Origin: Gammaproteobacteria bacterium
GTDB taxonomy: Bacteria; Pseudomonadota; Gammaproteobacteria; PS1; Pseudothioglobaceae
DNA length: 9,343 bases
Assembly (NCBI GenBank): GCA_015658965.1
Contig: DQNX01000057.1
Span: forward strand, 1-9,343
Reading direction: 5' to 3'
The stretch's first letter is position 1. Each line of letters opens with the position of its first letter. Positions 1 to 6,908 of this stretch are shown here, one piece after another. Both the position numbers and the translations under genes were made by a program. The notes beneath the pieces were generated by a model. It made no database searches. It was not told the origin of the DNA and worked only from the letters and a program-made list of their open reading frames with translations.

Positions 1-151
1 AATACTGTTCCACCGCTTGTTCAGTTGGAACGGGGTTTTGTGAAACCATTGAGCATGCATTACACACACAAACTATTAGTTCGCCTTTGCTCTTTGAGTC
101 CTTCTCAGGGATAAGCTTAAAATCATTACCTCCACACAATATACAACTCAT
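1..151 (-). CDS. N-terminal fragment of a probable zinc-ribbon SAM-dependent methyltransferase
   Basis: Reading leftward from an ATG at 151 gives 50 uninterrupted codons that run off the window edge. The peptide begins MSCILCGGNDFKLI and has cysteines at 3, 6, 28, 30 and 33, so a C3-x2-C6 pair is followed by a C30-x2-C33 pair, then a hydrophobic turn and an NPVPTEQAVEQY stretch. This pattern, two knuckles followed by a P-x-P segment leading to a Y-rich helix, is what I know from the N-terminal zinc-binding part of class I SAM-dependent methyltransferases that often modify sugars or polyketides. The methyltransferase domain itself would lie outside the window, so the function is an inference from the ribbon alone. 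Another zinc-ribbon protein is possible. No Shine-Dalgarno sequence precedes the ATG. The gene is divergent from glnS across a 103-base spacer. Confidence 0.6.
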   Translation of the reverse strand, partial: MSCILCGGNDFKLIPEKDSKSKGELIVCVCNACSMVSQNPVPTEQAVEQY

Positions 152-172
152 ATTTTGTTTACTTTAGTTCAA

Positions 173-185
173 ATAATCAGATTAT
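173..185. repeat. Short perfect inverted repeat in the divergent spacer
   Basis: ATAATC and GATTAT form perfect 6-base arms around a single A. The repeat lies between the start of the leftward partial gene and the glnS promoter, and it touches the possible -10 of the leftward gene at 184-189. It could be a small operator, but arms this short and AT-rich can arise by chance. Confidence 0.25.
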
Positions 186-214
186 CATACATAAACTTTA
201 GGGCTCTTATGCAA
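184..214 (-). promoter_or_regulatory. Possible weak promoter for the leftward partial gene
   Basis: On the minus strand TTGCAT (214-209) is followed after 19 bases by TATGAT (189-184). The -10 is good, but the spacer is 2 bases longer than ideal and the -35 is imperfect. The predicted start lies roughly 25-30 bases before the ATG at 151. Some promoter must exist for this divergent gene. This exact assignment is tentative. Confidence 0.3.
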
Positions 215-220
215 AAAGGA

Positions 221-226
221 TATAAT
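221..226 (+). promoter_or_regulatory. Consensus -10 element of the glnS promoter
   Basis: A perfect TATAAT lies 28 bases before the glnS ATG, which predicts a leader of only about 20-25 bases. No good -35 is present: the bases 16-18 upstream (196-203) read CTTTAGGG. The promoter may therefore rely on the strong -10 or on an activator. The preceding bases GGA do not make an extended -10. Confidence 0.5.
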
Positions 227-254
227 TTCACACATCATTTTTTAATCAAATTTT

Positions 255-1925
255 ATGAGCGAAAATACACCAACTGACAAGCCCGTGAACTTCATTCGCC
301 ATCAAATTAATGATGACTTAGATTCGGGTCTGCATTCATCCATTCAAACACGTTTTCCGCCTGAGCCCAATGGCTATTTGCATATTGGTCATGCCAAATC
401 AATTTGCTTGAATTTTGGCCTGGCACAGGACTACAACGGAAAATGTAATTTGCGTTTTGATGATACCAATCCTGCTAAAGAGGATGTGGAGTTTGTAGAT
501 TCAATTAAAGCTGATGTGCAGTGGCTGGGTTTTGAATGGGATGGTGAGATTCAATACAGCTCTAATTATTTTCCGAAGTTTTATAAGTATGCACGCGAGC
601 TGATTAATAAAGGTTTGGCCTATGTTTGCTTTTTAAGCGCTGAAGAAACGCGCGAGTATCGTGGCACCCTAAAGCAAGCGGGCAAAGCCAGCCCATATCG
701 TGAGTCTTCTGTTGAAGAAAACCTAGAGTTGCTTGCCAAAATGAAAGACGGTAAATTCGCCGAGGGTGAATGCGTATTGCGTGCCAAGATTGATATGGCT
801 AGCTCGTTTATGTGCATGCGTGATCCAGCACTGTATCGCATTCGATTTGACAAGCACCATCAAACCGGTAATGAATGGCGCATTTATCCGATGTATGATT
901 TTGCCCACTGCATCTCTGATGCGATTGAGGGCGTTAGCCATTCTTTGTGCACGTTAGAGTTCCAAGATAATCGCCGCCTGTACGATTGGATGCTTGATAA
1001 TCTTGATGATTTTAATAAACCTGAGCGCCCACATCAATATGAGTTTTCACGGCTTAATCTTGAATATACGGTGATGTCGAAGCGCAAACTGCAACAACTG
1101 GTAGAAGATAAATTGGTTACTGGTTGGGATGATCCACGCATGCCAACGATTTCAGGCTTGCGCAGGCGCGGCTATACGCCAGCCAGTATTCGCAATTTTG
1201 TTGATCGTATTGGTATTTCCAAAGTCGATAGTATGACGGATATGAAAATATTAGAAGATGCTGTACGTGATGATCTAAATACGGTTGCACCGCGTACCAT
1301 GGGCGTGATTAATCCGATTCGAGTGATTATTGAAAACTACCCAGAAGATCAGCTTGAAACGCTTCAAGCGCCGATTCATCCGCAAAATGAGGCCATGGGC
1401 AAGCGTGAGATATTTTTCTCACGGGAGCTGTTTATCGACAGAGCCGATTTTCAAGAAATCGCACCGAATAAAAAATTTAAACGCTTGGCGATTAATAAAG
1501 AAGTGCGTCTGCGCAATGCGTATGTGATTAACGCCACCACGTTTGACACTGATTTTGACGGCAACATCACCACGGTTTATGCAACCTACGACGCCCAAAC
1601 CTTAGGCAAAAATCCGGCTGATGGGCGTAAAGTCAAAGGCGTGATTCATTTTGTGGAAGCCACCAAAGCGCTTAAGGCAGAATTTAGACTCTATGATCGG
1701 TTATTTACCTTGGAAAATCCTGGCAAAAATGACCATTTCGAACAGTTAATCAATCCTGAATCTTTAGTGGTTACTTATGGTGTGGTTGAGCCAGGGATGG
1801 CTAATGCTGAGGCTGGTTTGGCTTATCAGTTTGAACGTGAGGGTTATTTCTGTCGAGACAATCCATCGGATGATGGGTTGGTTTTTAATAAAACGGTGAG
1901 TTTACGAGATACTTGGAGTCATTAG
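255..1925 (+). CDS. glnS: Glutaminyl-tRNA synthetase
   Basis: Cytoplasmic class Ic aminoacyl-tRNA synthetase that charges tRNA-Gln with glutamine using ATP. The 556-residue length is almost the same as E. coli GlnRS. The Rossmann catalytic domain opens with PPEPNGYLHIGHAKS, with the HIGH signature at 43-46. The second class I signature appears as VMSKRKL, with MSK at 274-276. Between them, SDAIEGVSHSLCTLEFQDNR (about 221-240) is the characteristic GlnRS segment that distinguishes it from bacterial glutamyl-tRNA synthetase. The C-terminal two-barrel anticodon-binding region follows from about residue 340 to the end. The ATG at 255 gives the expected N-terminus just ahead of the conserved FIRHQI start. 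It is preceded by AT-rich sequence with no Shine-Dalgarno. A direct GlnRS suggests a gammaproteobacterium or close relative rather than a lineage relying only on the GatCAB amidotransferase route. Its TAG stop overlaps the stop of the convergent transferase gene by 4 bases. Confidence 0.98.
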   Translation: MSENTPTDKPVNFIRHQINDDLDSGLHSSIQTRFPPEPNGYLHIGHAKSICLNFGLAQDYNGKCNLRFDDTNPAKEDVEFVDSIKADVQWLGFEWDGEIQYSSNYFPKFYKYARELINKGLAYVCFLSAEETREYRGTLKQAGKASPYRESSVEENLELLAKMKDGKFAEGECVLRAKIDMASSFMCMRDPALYRIRFDKHHQTGNEWRIYPMYDFAHCISDAIEGVSHSLCTLEFQDNRRLYDWMLDNLDDFNKPERPHQYEFSRLNLEYTVMSKRKLQQLVEDKLVTGWDDPRMPTISGLRRRGYTPASIRNFVDRIGISKVDSMTDMKILEDAVRDDLNTVAPRTMGVINPIRVIIENYPEDQLETLQAPIHPQNEAMGKREIFFSRELFIDRADFQEIAPNKKFKRLAINKEVRLRNAYVINATTFDTDFDGNITTVYATYDAQTLGKNPADGRKVKGVIHFVEATKALKAEFRLYDRLFTLENPGKNDHFEQLINPESLVVTYGVVEPGMANAEAGLAYQFEREGYFCRDNPSDDGLVFNKTVSLRDTWSH

Positions 1926-3649
1926 TCGAATAAGGCTGGCGCTTTGTCAATAAAAATCTGCTGATAATTTTTATCCCAATCCTTAAATTGAATGGTCTTC
2001 TTACCATTGGGCATTGTTACACTCATCTTCTCAAAATCAATAAAGTAATAATTAAGATCTGGATTTACTAAAACTGCTTTTTTCTCATTATGCTGAGTTG
2101 GCATATATTTACTTACCACTCTCATTCTATCATCTGATTGCTGATTAAGTAGTGATCGACCGTTGATATTGGCATGAGGCTTAATAGCTATAATATCCAA
2201 TATGGTTGGTACAATATCAGCTTGAGATACTGGCTGGTGTTTATTTAATAGAAGTTTATTATATTGGCCTTTAGGCGGTGCAATCAATAGTGGATTGTGA
2301 ATGGTGTTTTTAACAAAGCTTTGGTTAAACATGCCGGATTTACCGCCTAAACCTTGTCCGTGGTCTGATGAATAAAATACCCAAGTATTTGGATTTTTAT
2401 CCTGTGCATAATTAATGAGTGCGGCAATATAATCATCTGTTTTGACAACAGTATTATCATAAGCATTAATAGAATTTTCCTCCAATTCTGGTAAGAATTT
2501 TTTATGCTGTTGGGATGAATGCATATCATATGGGTAATGCGATCCATCCATTTGTAATACCAGCATAAATGGCTTGGTTTGATTGCTTATATACGGTATG
2601 GCAACTTCTTTCAAAATTTGCATATCATCTGCACCCTTATGTACAGATGCGTTTTTATTCATTTGTAAGCCGTCGAAAAAATAATCCACGTCGTTATCAA
2701 TAAATAGTTCTTTAATATGGCCCCAAGCAGTATCTTGCGCACTAACAAAGGCCGTATTGTAACCACGTGCCTTGGCATAATTAAAGATGGTTGGCGTTTG
2801 GTAAAACCTCCCTAAAGGGTCTATCCCTTCCATACCAACCAACATATATGGCACACTTAGGCGTGTATGTGTGCCAATACTAAGTGCATTGTCAAAAGCT
2901 ATTAATCGTTTATTATCTTCTAGCGCTTTTAGTTTTGGCGTGGTATTTTTTTCATAGCCGTAAATACTCATATGTGACAATGTCAGCGATTCGCCCACAA
3001 TATAAATAATATTAGGTAGCCCCCCTATTGAGGCGTCACTCTTAGGAACTTGAAATTTATCTCTATTAAATTCTAATGCCTGGTCTTTTGACATTTGCAG
3101 TAATGTTGAATAATAAGCGAGCGCTGAGTTTTGAAAGTTTGAGACGCCATACCAACTAAAAGTTGTCAACAAGTAGAGTAATATAAAACCAATTGTATTA
3201 AGTGCGTAGCGCCATTTAACCATTGGCTTTGATGAGAATGATAGTAGCTTGATAAGCCAAAAAACAATACTTAGAATGATAATTGATTTTAAGATATTAA
3301 ACTGCTCTACCCATAAAGAAAGTGTCATCCACGGATCTTCAGTAAACGCATGAAAGCCAAAGCTTGAAGTCAATGACCGATACACTTCAAAATGCGACAT
3401 TTGCACTAACACAGGTAAAGCAATCACTATAAAAACAACCACTTTAATGACATTAGACCGAGCTAGAATAGGCTTTAAAACAAATAACAATAATAACATT
3501 GCCAAAGATGACAAGCCAAAATTAACCGCAACACGCTTAATATCCCAATTATCTATCACCCAGGCGTAATCACGAACGATAAAAAGATCGGCCAGTACAA
3601 TAACCAACCAAGCTAAAATTATGCGAGCTATTTGATTTGATCTAGCCAT
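1922..3649 (-). CDS. Phosphoethanolamine transferase-like membrane enzyme of the sulfatase/alkaline phosphatase fold (EptA/OpgE-like)
   Basis: A 575-residue inner-membrane protein with five predicted transmembrane segments (about 8-28, 43-63, 67-88, 117-136, 149-168) and a large periplasmic sulfatase-fold domain from about 210. This is the EptA architecture. Metal and nucleophile residues are visible: E220 in VGESLTLSH, T260 in SIGTHTRLSVP, and D429-H430 in YSSDHGQG. The E-to-T spacing of 40 matches what I recall for Neisseria EptA (E240/T280). H371 in DGSHYP resembles its substrate-site histidine. EptA-family enzymes transfer phosphoethanolamine from phosphatidylethanolamine to lipid A or related glycans. 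The acceptor here cannot be read from sequence. Two oddities: the protein has no cysteine, unlike the disulfide-rich EptA, and the second EptA histidine (LHG motif after SDHG) is not seen, with MFNQ in that place. The ATG at 3649 lies 22 bases inside surE and has no Shine-Dalgarno, so translation is probably coupled. The next Met, at 51, would delete the first membrane segment. A glucan- or other polymer-modifying relative is the main alternative. Confidence 0.85.
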   Translation of the reverse strand: MARSNQIARIILAWLVIVLADLFIVRDYAWVIDNWDIKRVAVNFGLSSLAMLLLLFVLKPILARSNVIKVVVFIVIALPVLVQMSHFEVYRSLTSSFGFHAFTEDPWMTLSLWVEQFNILKSIIILSIVFWLIKLLSFSSKPMVKWRYALNTIGFILLYLLTTFSWYGVSNFQNSALAYYSTLLQMSKDQALEFNRDKFQVPKSDASIGGLPNIIYIVGESLTLSHMSIYGYEKNTTPKLKALEDNKRLIAFDNALSIGTHTRLSVPYMLVGMEGIDPLGRFYQTPTIFNYAKARGYNTAFVSAQDTAWGHIKELFIDNDVDYFFDGLQMNKNASVHKGADDMQILKEVAIPYISNQTKPFMLVLQMDGSHYPYDMHSSQQHKKFLPELEENSINAYDNTVVKTDDYIAALINYAQDKNPNTWVFYSSDHGQGLGGKSGMFNQSFVKNTIHNPLLIAPPKGQYNKLLLNKHQPVSQADIVPTILDIIAIKPHANINGRSLLNQQSDDRMRVVSKYMPTQHNEKKAVLVNPDLNYYFIDFEKMSVTMPNGKKTIQFKDWDKNYQQIFIDKAPALFD

Positions 3650-4371
3650 GCTGAAACGGTGTCGATTTCATTATATTTGGTTAGGTCAATCTGTAATGGG
3701 GTGACCGATACATAGTTGTTAGCAATGGCGTGAAAATCAGTGCCTACACCATTATCAGCCTCTTTGCCATTTTCACCAATCCAATATAAGGATGGATCAT
3801 CTTTGTCTTGAACGCTGCGCTCTGACATGTGCCTTTTGCCCAGGCGCGTGGTTTGAAAACCTTGGATAGCTTCATACGCCACATCGGGTACATTAACATT
3901 AAGCACGGTGTTGTGCGAGAGTTGCGAGGCGTGAATTTGATTAATGATTTTCTGGGCGACCTTGCCAGCGGTTTCGAAGTTTTTGCCTTCCCAGCTGGCA
4001 AGCGAAATAGCCACTGAAGGCAAGCCCAAAAATCGCCCTTCTATGGCACCAGCAACGGTGCCTGAATAAATTACATCATCGCCCAAATTAGGCCCAAAGT
4101 TAATGCCCGTCACCACCAAATCAAACTCGTCATCCAAAAAACCACACAGCGCCAAATGCACGCAATCACTGGGGGTGGCGTCAATACTATAAGTGTTTGT
4201 ATCGATCTTGATTGGTTTTAAAGCTCGATTGAGCGTCAGTGAACTACTAGAGGCTGATTTGTTTTCACTTGGTGCAACCACCACTATCTGATGATCTTGT
4301 GATAAATATTGAACAAGCGTTTTAATGCCTTCGGCTTGGTAGCCGTCATCATTACTGATTAAGATTTTCAC
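3628..4371 (-). CDS. surE: 5'/3'-nucleotidase SurE
   Basis: Cytoplasmic metal-dependent phosphatase that removes phosphate from nucleoside 5'- and 3'-monophosphates, and in E. coli also degrades short polyphosphate; it is linked to stationary-phase and stress survival. The 247-residue length is typical. The family's metal site is complete: N7-D8-D9 in MKILISNDDGYQAEG, S39 in the PSENKSASSSS loop, and N91 in TGINFGPNLGDD. The YSGTVAGAIEGR block follows immediately. The start is GTG at 4371 (read as Met), fixed by alignment of MKILISNDDG to the family N-terminus. It overlaps the clpA TGA in a GTGA tetranucleotide, a standard stop-restart arrangement, and there is no independent Shine-Dalgarno. 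Its 3' end overlaps the next gene by 22 bases. The partners often found with surE in Gammaproteobacteria (pcm, truD, nlpD, rpoS) are absent here. Confidence 0.97.
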   Translation of the reverse strand: MKILISNDDGYQAEGIKTLVQYLSQDHQIVVVAPSENKSASSSSLTLNRALKPIKIDTNTYSIDATPSDCVHLALCGFLDDEFDLVVTGINFGPNLGDDVIYSGTVAGAIEGRFLGLPSVAISLASWEGKNFETAGKVAQKIINQIHASQLSHNTVLNVNVPDVAYEAIQGFQTTRLGKRHMSERSVQDKDDPSLYWIGENGKEADNGVGTDFHAIANNYVSVTPLQIDLTKYNEIDTVSAWLDQIK

Positions 4372-6590
4372 TGAGAAATGTTAAGTGTAACCTTGTCTTG
4401 CTTAATGCCTACTTTAACCGTACCGCCCTCTACCAACTTACCAAATAAGAGTTCATCAGCCAATGGTTTACGAATTTCTTTTTCAATCAAACGTGACATT
4501 GGACGTGCGCCCATCTTCGCATCGTAACCATTCTTAGCAAACCATTTTCGAGCTGCGTCAGACACAACCAAAGAAACTTTTTTGTCTTCTAGCGCGGATT
4601 CTAATTCAAACAAGAATTTATTCACCACATAAACAATGGTTTCTTCATTCAGACTGTTGAAATAAATAATCTCTGAGAGGCGATTTCTAAACTCTGGGGT
4701 AAAGGTTTTCTTCAGTTCGCTCTCATAATCTAATGAGTGATCTTGCTCACTAAAGCCAATCGATGCACGTTGTACATTTTGTGCGCCAACATTCGATGTC
4801 ATCACCAAAATCACATTTCTAAAGTCGATCTCTCGACCGTTGGCATCAGTAAGTTTGCCATTGTCCATGACTTGTAACAACAGATTAAAAATATCAGGGT
4901 GTGCTTTTTCAACCTCATCGAGTAACAATACGGCATAAGGGTTTGCGTTAACAGCCTCAGTTAAAAGCCCACCATCACCATAACCCACATAACCCGGAGG
5001 TGAGACAATCAACTTAGAAATTGAATGGCGCTCCATGTATTCACTCATGTCAAATCGCAACAATTTAACACCCATAATGCGAGCCAGCTGCTTACAAATC
5101 TCCGTTTTACCGACGCCAGTTGGGCCGGCAAACAAGAACGAGCCCATTGGCTTGTCTTCGTGCGCTAAACCAGAACGTGATAATTTGATGGCAGTGGATA
5201 AGCTAGCAACCGCATCGTCTTGACCAAAGACGCCTAATTTAAGCTCTGTTTCTAAACTCTTCAGCAATGATTTATCATTATTAGTCACTTGACGCGATGG
5301 AATGCGCGCAAGCTTGGCAACGATATCTTCAATATCACCTACACCAATATTAATCTTGCGTTTAGATTTTGACTGGATTTGTTGCAAAGCACCTACCTCA
5401 TCAATCACATCAATGGCTTTATCCGGTAGGCGACGATCAGCCATATGACGGTGTGAAAGCTCGACAGCAGATATCAGTGCGGCCTTTGAATATTTAACTT
5501 TATGATGATCTTGATAATATTTTTTAAGACCGTGTAGGATCTTGATCGTATCCTCTACTGAAGGCTCATCAATATCAATTTTTTGAAAACGACGTGTTAA
5601 CGCATGGTCTTTTTCAAAGACTTTACGGTATTCTTCATACGTGGTCGAGCCCATGCATTTAAGTGAGCCATCAGCAAGCGCCGGTTTTAATAAGTTGGAG
5701 GCGTCAAGTGAACCACCTGAAACACTACCTGCACCAATGAGTGTGTGAATTTCATCAATAAATAAAATCGAGTGTGGAATTTTTTCAAGATCAGTAAGTA
5801 CTGCCTTGAGGCGTTTTTCAAAATCACCACGATACTTTGTACCAGCAATCAACACACCAATATCCAGCGAATAGATGCTGGCTTCTTTTAAGACATCTGG
5901 CACTTTTCCTTCTACAATCTTTTTGGCAATACCCTCGGCAATCGCCGTTTTTCCTACACCTGCTTGGCCGACAAAGAGTGGGTTGTTTTTACGGCGTCGT
6001 GACAGCACTTGCACCGTACGCATGACTTCTTCTTCTCTGCCTAATAACGGATCAATCTTGCCAGCTCGCGCCTTGTCACACAAGTTAATGGTGTAAGTTT
6101 CAAGCGATGATTTCTTAGGTGTTTTCTTTTCGGCCTCAATGTGAGGGACTTGTTCGCTAGATTCTGGCGCCTGTGTCGAAATACCTTCCATCACATCCAA
6201 GCGTGAAATATTGTTAAGCTTTAATAAGTAAACCGCATGCGCCTCTTTCTCGGAGAAAATACTCACCAATACATTCATCGCATACACGGTGTTTTTTTGT
6301 GCCGATTGTGCCTGATAAACACTGCGTTGTAAGACACGCTGAAACCCAACCGTAGGTACGATATCGACCTCTGACTCTTGCGGAATAAGTGGCGTATGTG
6401 AGTCAATATATTCTTCTAACTCAGCACGTAACTCATCAACATTGGTGCGTTTGTTGCGCAGAAAATTGACCACTTCATCAATATTTAGTAGTGCCAATAA
6501 TAAATGCTCAACGGTTACAAATTCCAAGCGATTGTTGCGCGCTTTGGTCATGATAAAGTTAATTTCTTGTTGTAGGCCTGATTCAATCAT
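4368..6590 (-). CDS. clpA: ClpA, AAA+ unfoldase subunit of ClpAP protease
   Basis: Cytoplasmic hexameric ATPase that unfolds substrates and feeds them into ClpP. The 740 residues are close to E. coli ClpA (758). Order of parts: N-terminal Clp repeat domain (about 1-145); a charged linker; the first AAA+ module with Walker A GQAGVGKT (208-215), Walker B ILFIDE (275-280) and a candidate arginine finger in LTRRF (R333/R334); the second module with Walker A GPTGVGKT (489-496), Walker B VLLLDE (554-559) and sensor-2 GARP (694-697). The ClpP-docking loop is present as IGF at 611-613. There is no long coiled-coil insertion in module 1, which separates it from ClpB; the IGF loop also argues against ClpB. 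The ATG at 6590 follows clpS by 17 bases. An AAGG lies about 15 bases upstream, too far for a good Shine-Dalgarno. The stop overlaps the surE start by 4 bases. clpP is not in this window. Confidence 0.98.
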   Translation of the reverse strand: MIESGLQQEINFIMTKARNNRLEFVTVEHLLLALLNIDEVVNFLRNKRTNVDELRAELEEYIDSHTPLIPQESEVDIVPTVGFQRVLQRSVYQAQSAQKNTVYAMNVLVSIFSEKEAHAVYLLKLNNISRLDVMEGISTQAPESSEQVPHIEAEKKTPKKSSLETYTINLCDKARAGKIDPLLGREEEVMRTVQVLSRRRKNNPLFVGQAGVGKTAIAEGIAKKIVEGKVPDVLKEASIYSLDIGVLIAGTKYRGDFEKRLKAVLTDLEKIPHSILFIDEIHTLIGAGSVSGGSLDASNLLKPALADGSLKCMGSTTYEEYRKVFEKDHALTRRFQKIDIDEPSVEDTIKILHGLKKYYQDHHKVKYSKAALISAVELSHRHMADRRLPDKAIDVIDEVGALQQIQSKSKRKINIGVGDIEDIVAKLARIPSRQVTNNDKSLLKSLETELKLGVFGQDDAVASLSTAIKLSRSGLAHEDKPMGSFLFAGPTGVGKTEICKQLARIMGVKLLRFDMSEYMERHSISKLIVSPPGYVGYGDGGLLTEAVNANPYAVLLLDEVEKAHPDIFNLLLQVMDNGKLTDANGREIDFRNVILVMTSNVGAQNVQRASIGFSEQDHSLDYESELKKTFTPEFRNRLSEIIYFNSLNEETIVYVVNKFLFELESALEDKKVSLVVSDAARKWFAKNGYDAKMGARPMSRLIEKEIRKPLADELLFGKLVEGGTVKVGIKQDKVTLNISQ

Positions 6591-6607
6591 AATTTCTATT
6601 ATATACC

Positions 6608-6907
6608 TTAGTCGTTTAATTCTCTAATTACACACATCAATGGCTGTTCATTATTACGTGAAAATTCCAACACCTGTGATACTTTAGTTTGCGCAATATC
6701 ATGCGAATAAGTACCACACACGCCTTCACCTTCAATATGCACTTTTAACATAATGGCTTGCGCTGTTTCTTCACTTTTGGAAAAAAAACGCTTTAGCACT
6801 TCAATAACAAACTCCATCATTGTATAGTCATCGTTCAGCAGTAACACTTGAAAACGTTTGGGTTGTTTAATTTTGGGCTTGGCAGTTTGGGTTAGTGTTT
6901 TATCCAT
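6608..6907 (-). CDS. clpS: ClpS, N-degron adaptor for ClpAP
   Basis: Small cytoplasmic adaptor that binds proteins with destabilising N-terminal residues (Leu, Phe, Tyr, Trp) and hands them to the N-domain of ClpA. At 99 residues it is near the family norm. The N-degron pocket is intact: N25-D26-D27 in LLLNDDYTM and H57 in KVHIEGEGVCG. M31 in TMMEF corresponds to the gating methionine that excludes beta-branched residues in E. coli ClpS (M40). The position before it is M rather than the P found in E. coli. The first 17 or so residues are the lysine-rich, probably disordered tail needed for regulating ClpA. The gene begins one base after the lptG TAA (TAATATG), with no Shine-Dalgarno, so it is likely to depend on ribosomes finishing lptG. 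It lies directly before its partner clpA. Confidence 0.97.
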   Translation of the reverse strand: MDKTLTQTAKPKIKQPKRFQVLLLNDDYTMMEFVIEVLKRFFSKSEETAQAIMLKVHIEGEGVCGTYSHDIAQTKVSQVLEFSRNNEQPLMCVIRELND

Positions 6908-6908
6908 A

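Noticed and set aside
1950..1974. Inverted repeat ATAAAAAT / ATTTTTAT with a 9-base loop, considered as a terminator
   Set aside because: The 8-base stem is made only of A-T pairs, lies inside the transferase coding region and would be too weak for a rho-independent terminator.
5837..6096. Plus-strand frames opposite clpA
   Set aside because: They are antisense to the Walker A region of the first ClpA module; their composition is that of reverse-complemented conserved coding sequence.
4368..6590. ClpB or ClpC as an alternative to ClpA
   Set aside because: There is no long coiled-coil middle domain, an IGF ClpP-docking loop is present, and clpS lies immediately upstream.
6591..6607. TATAAT-like bases in the clpS-clpA gap, considered as an internal promoter
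   Set aside because: A start from this -10 would fall at or after the clpA ATG, and no -35 partner stands out; the gap is simply AT-rich.
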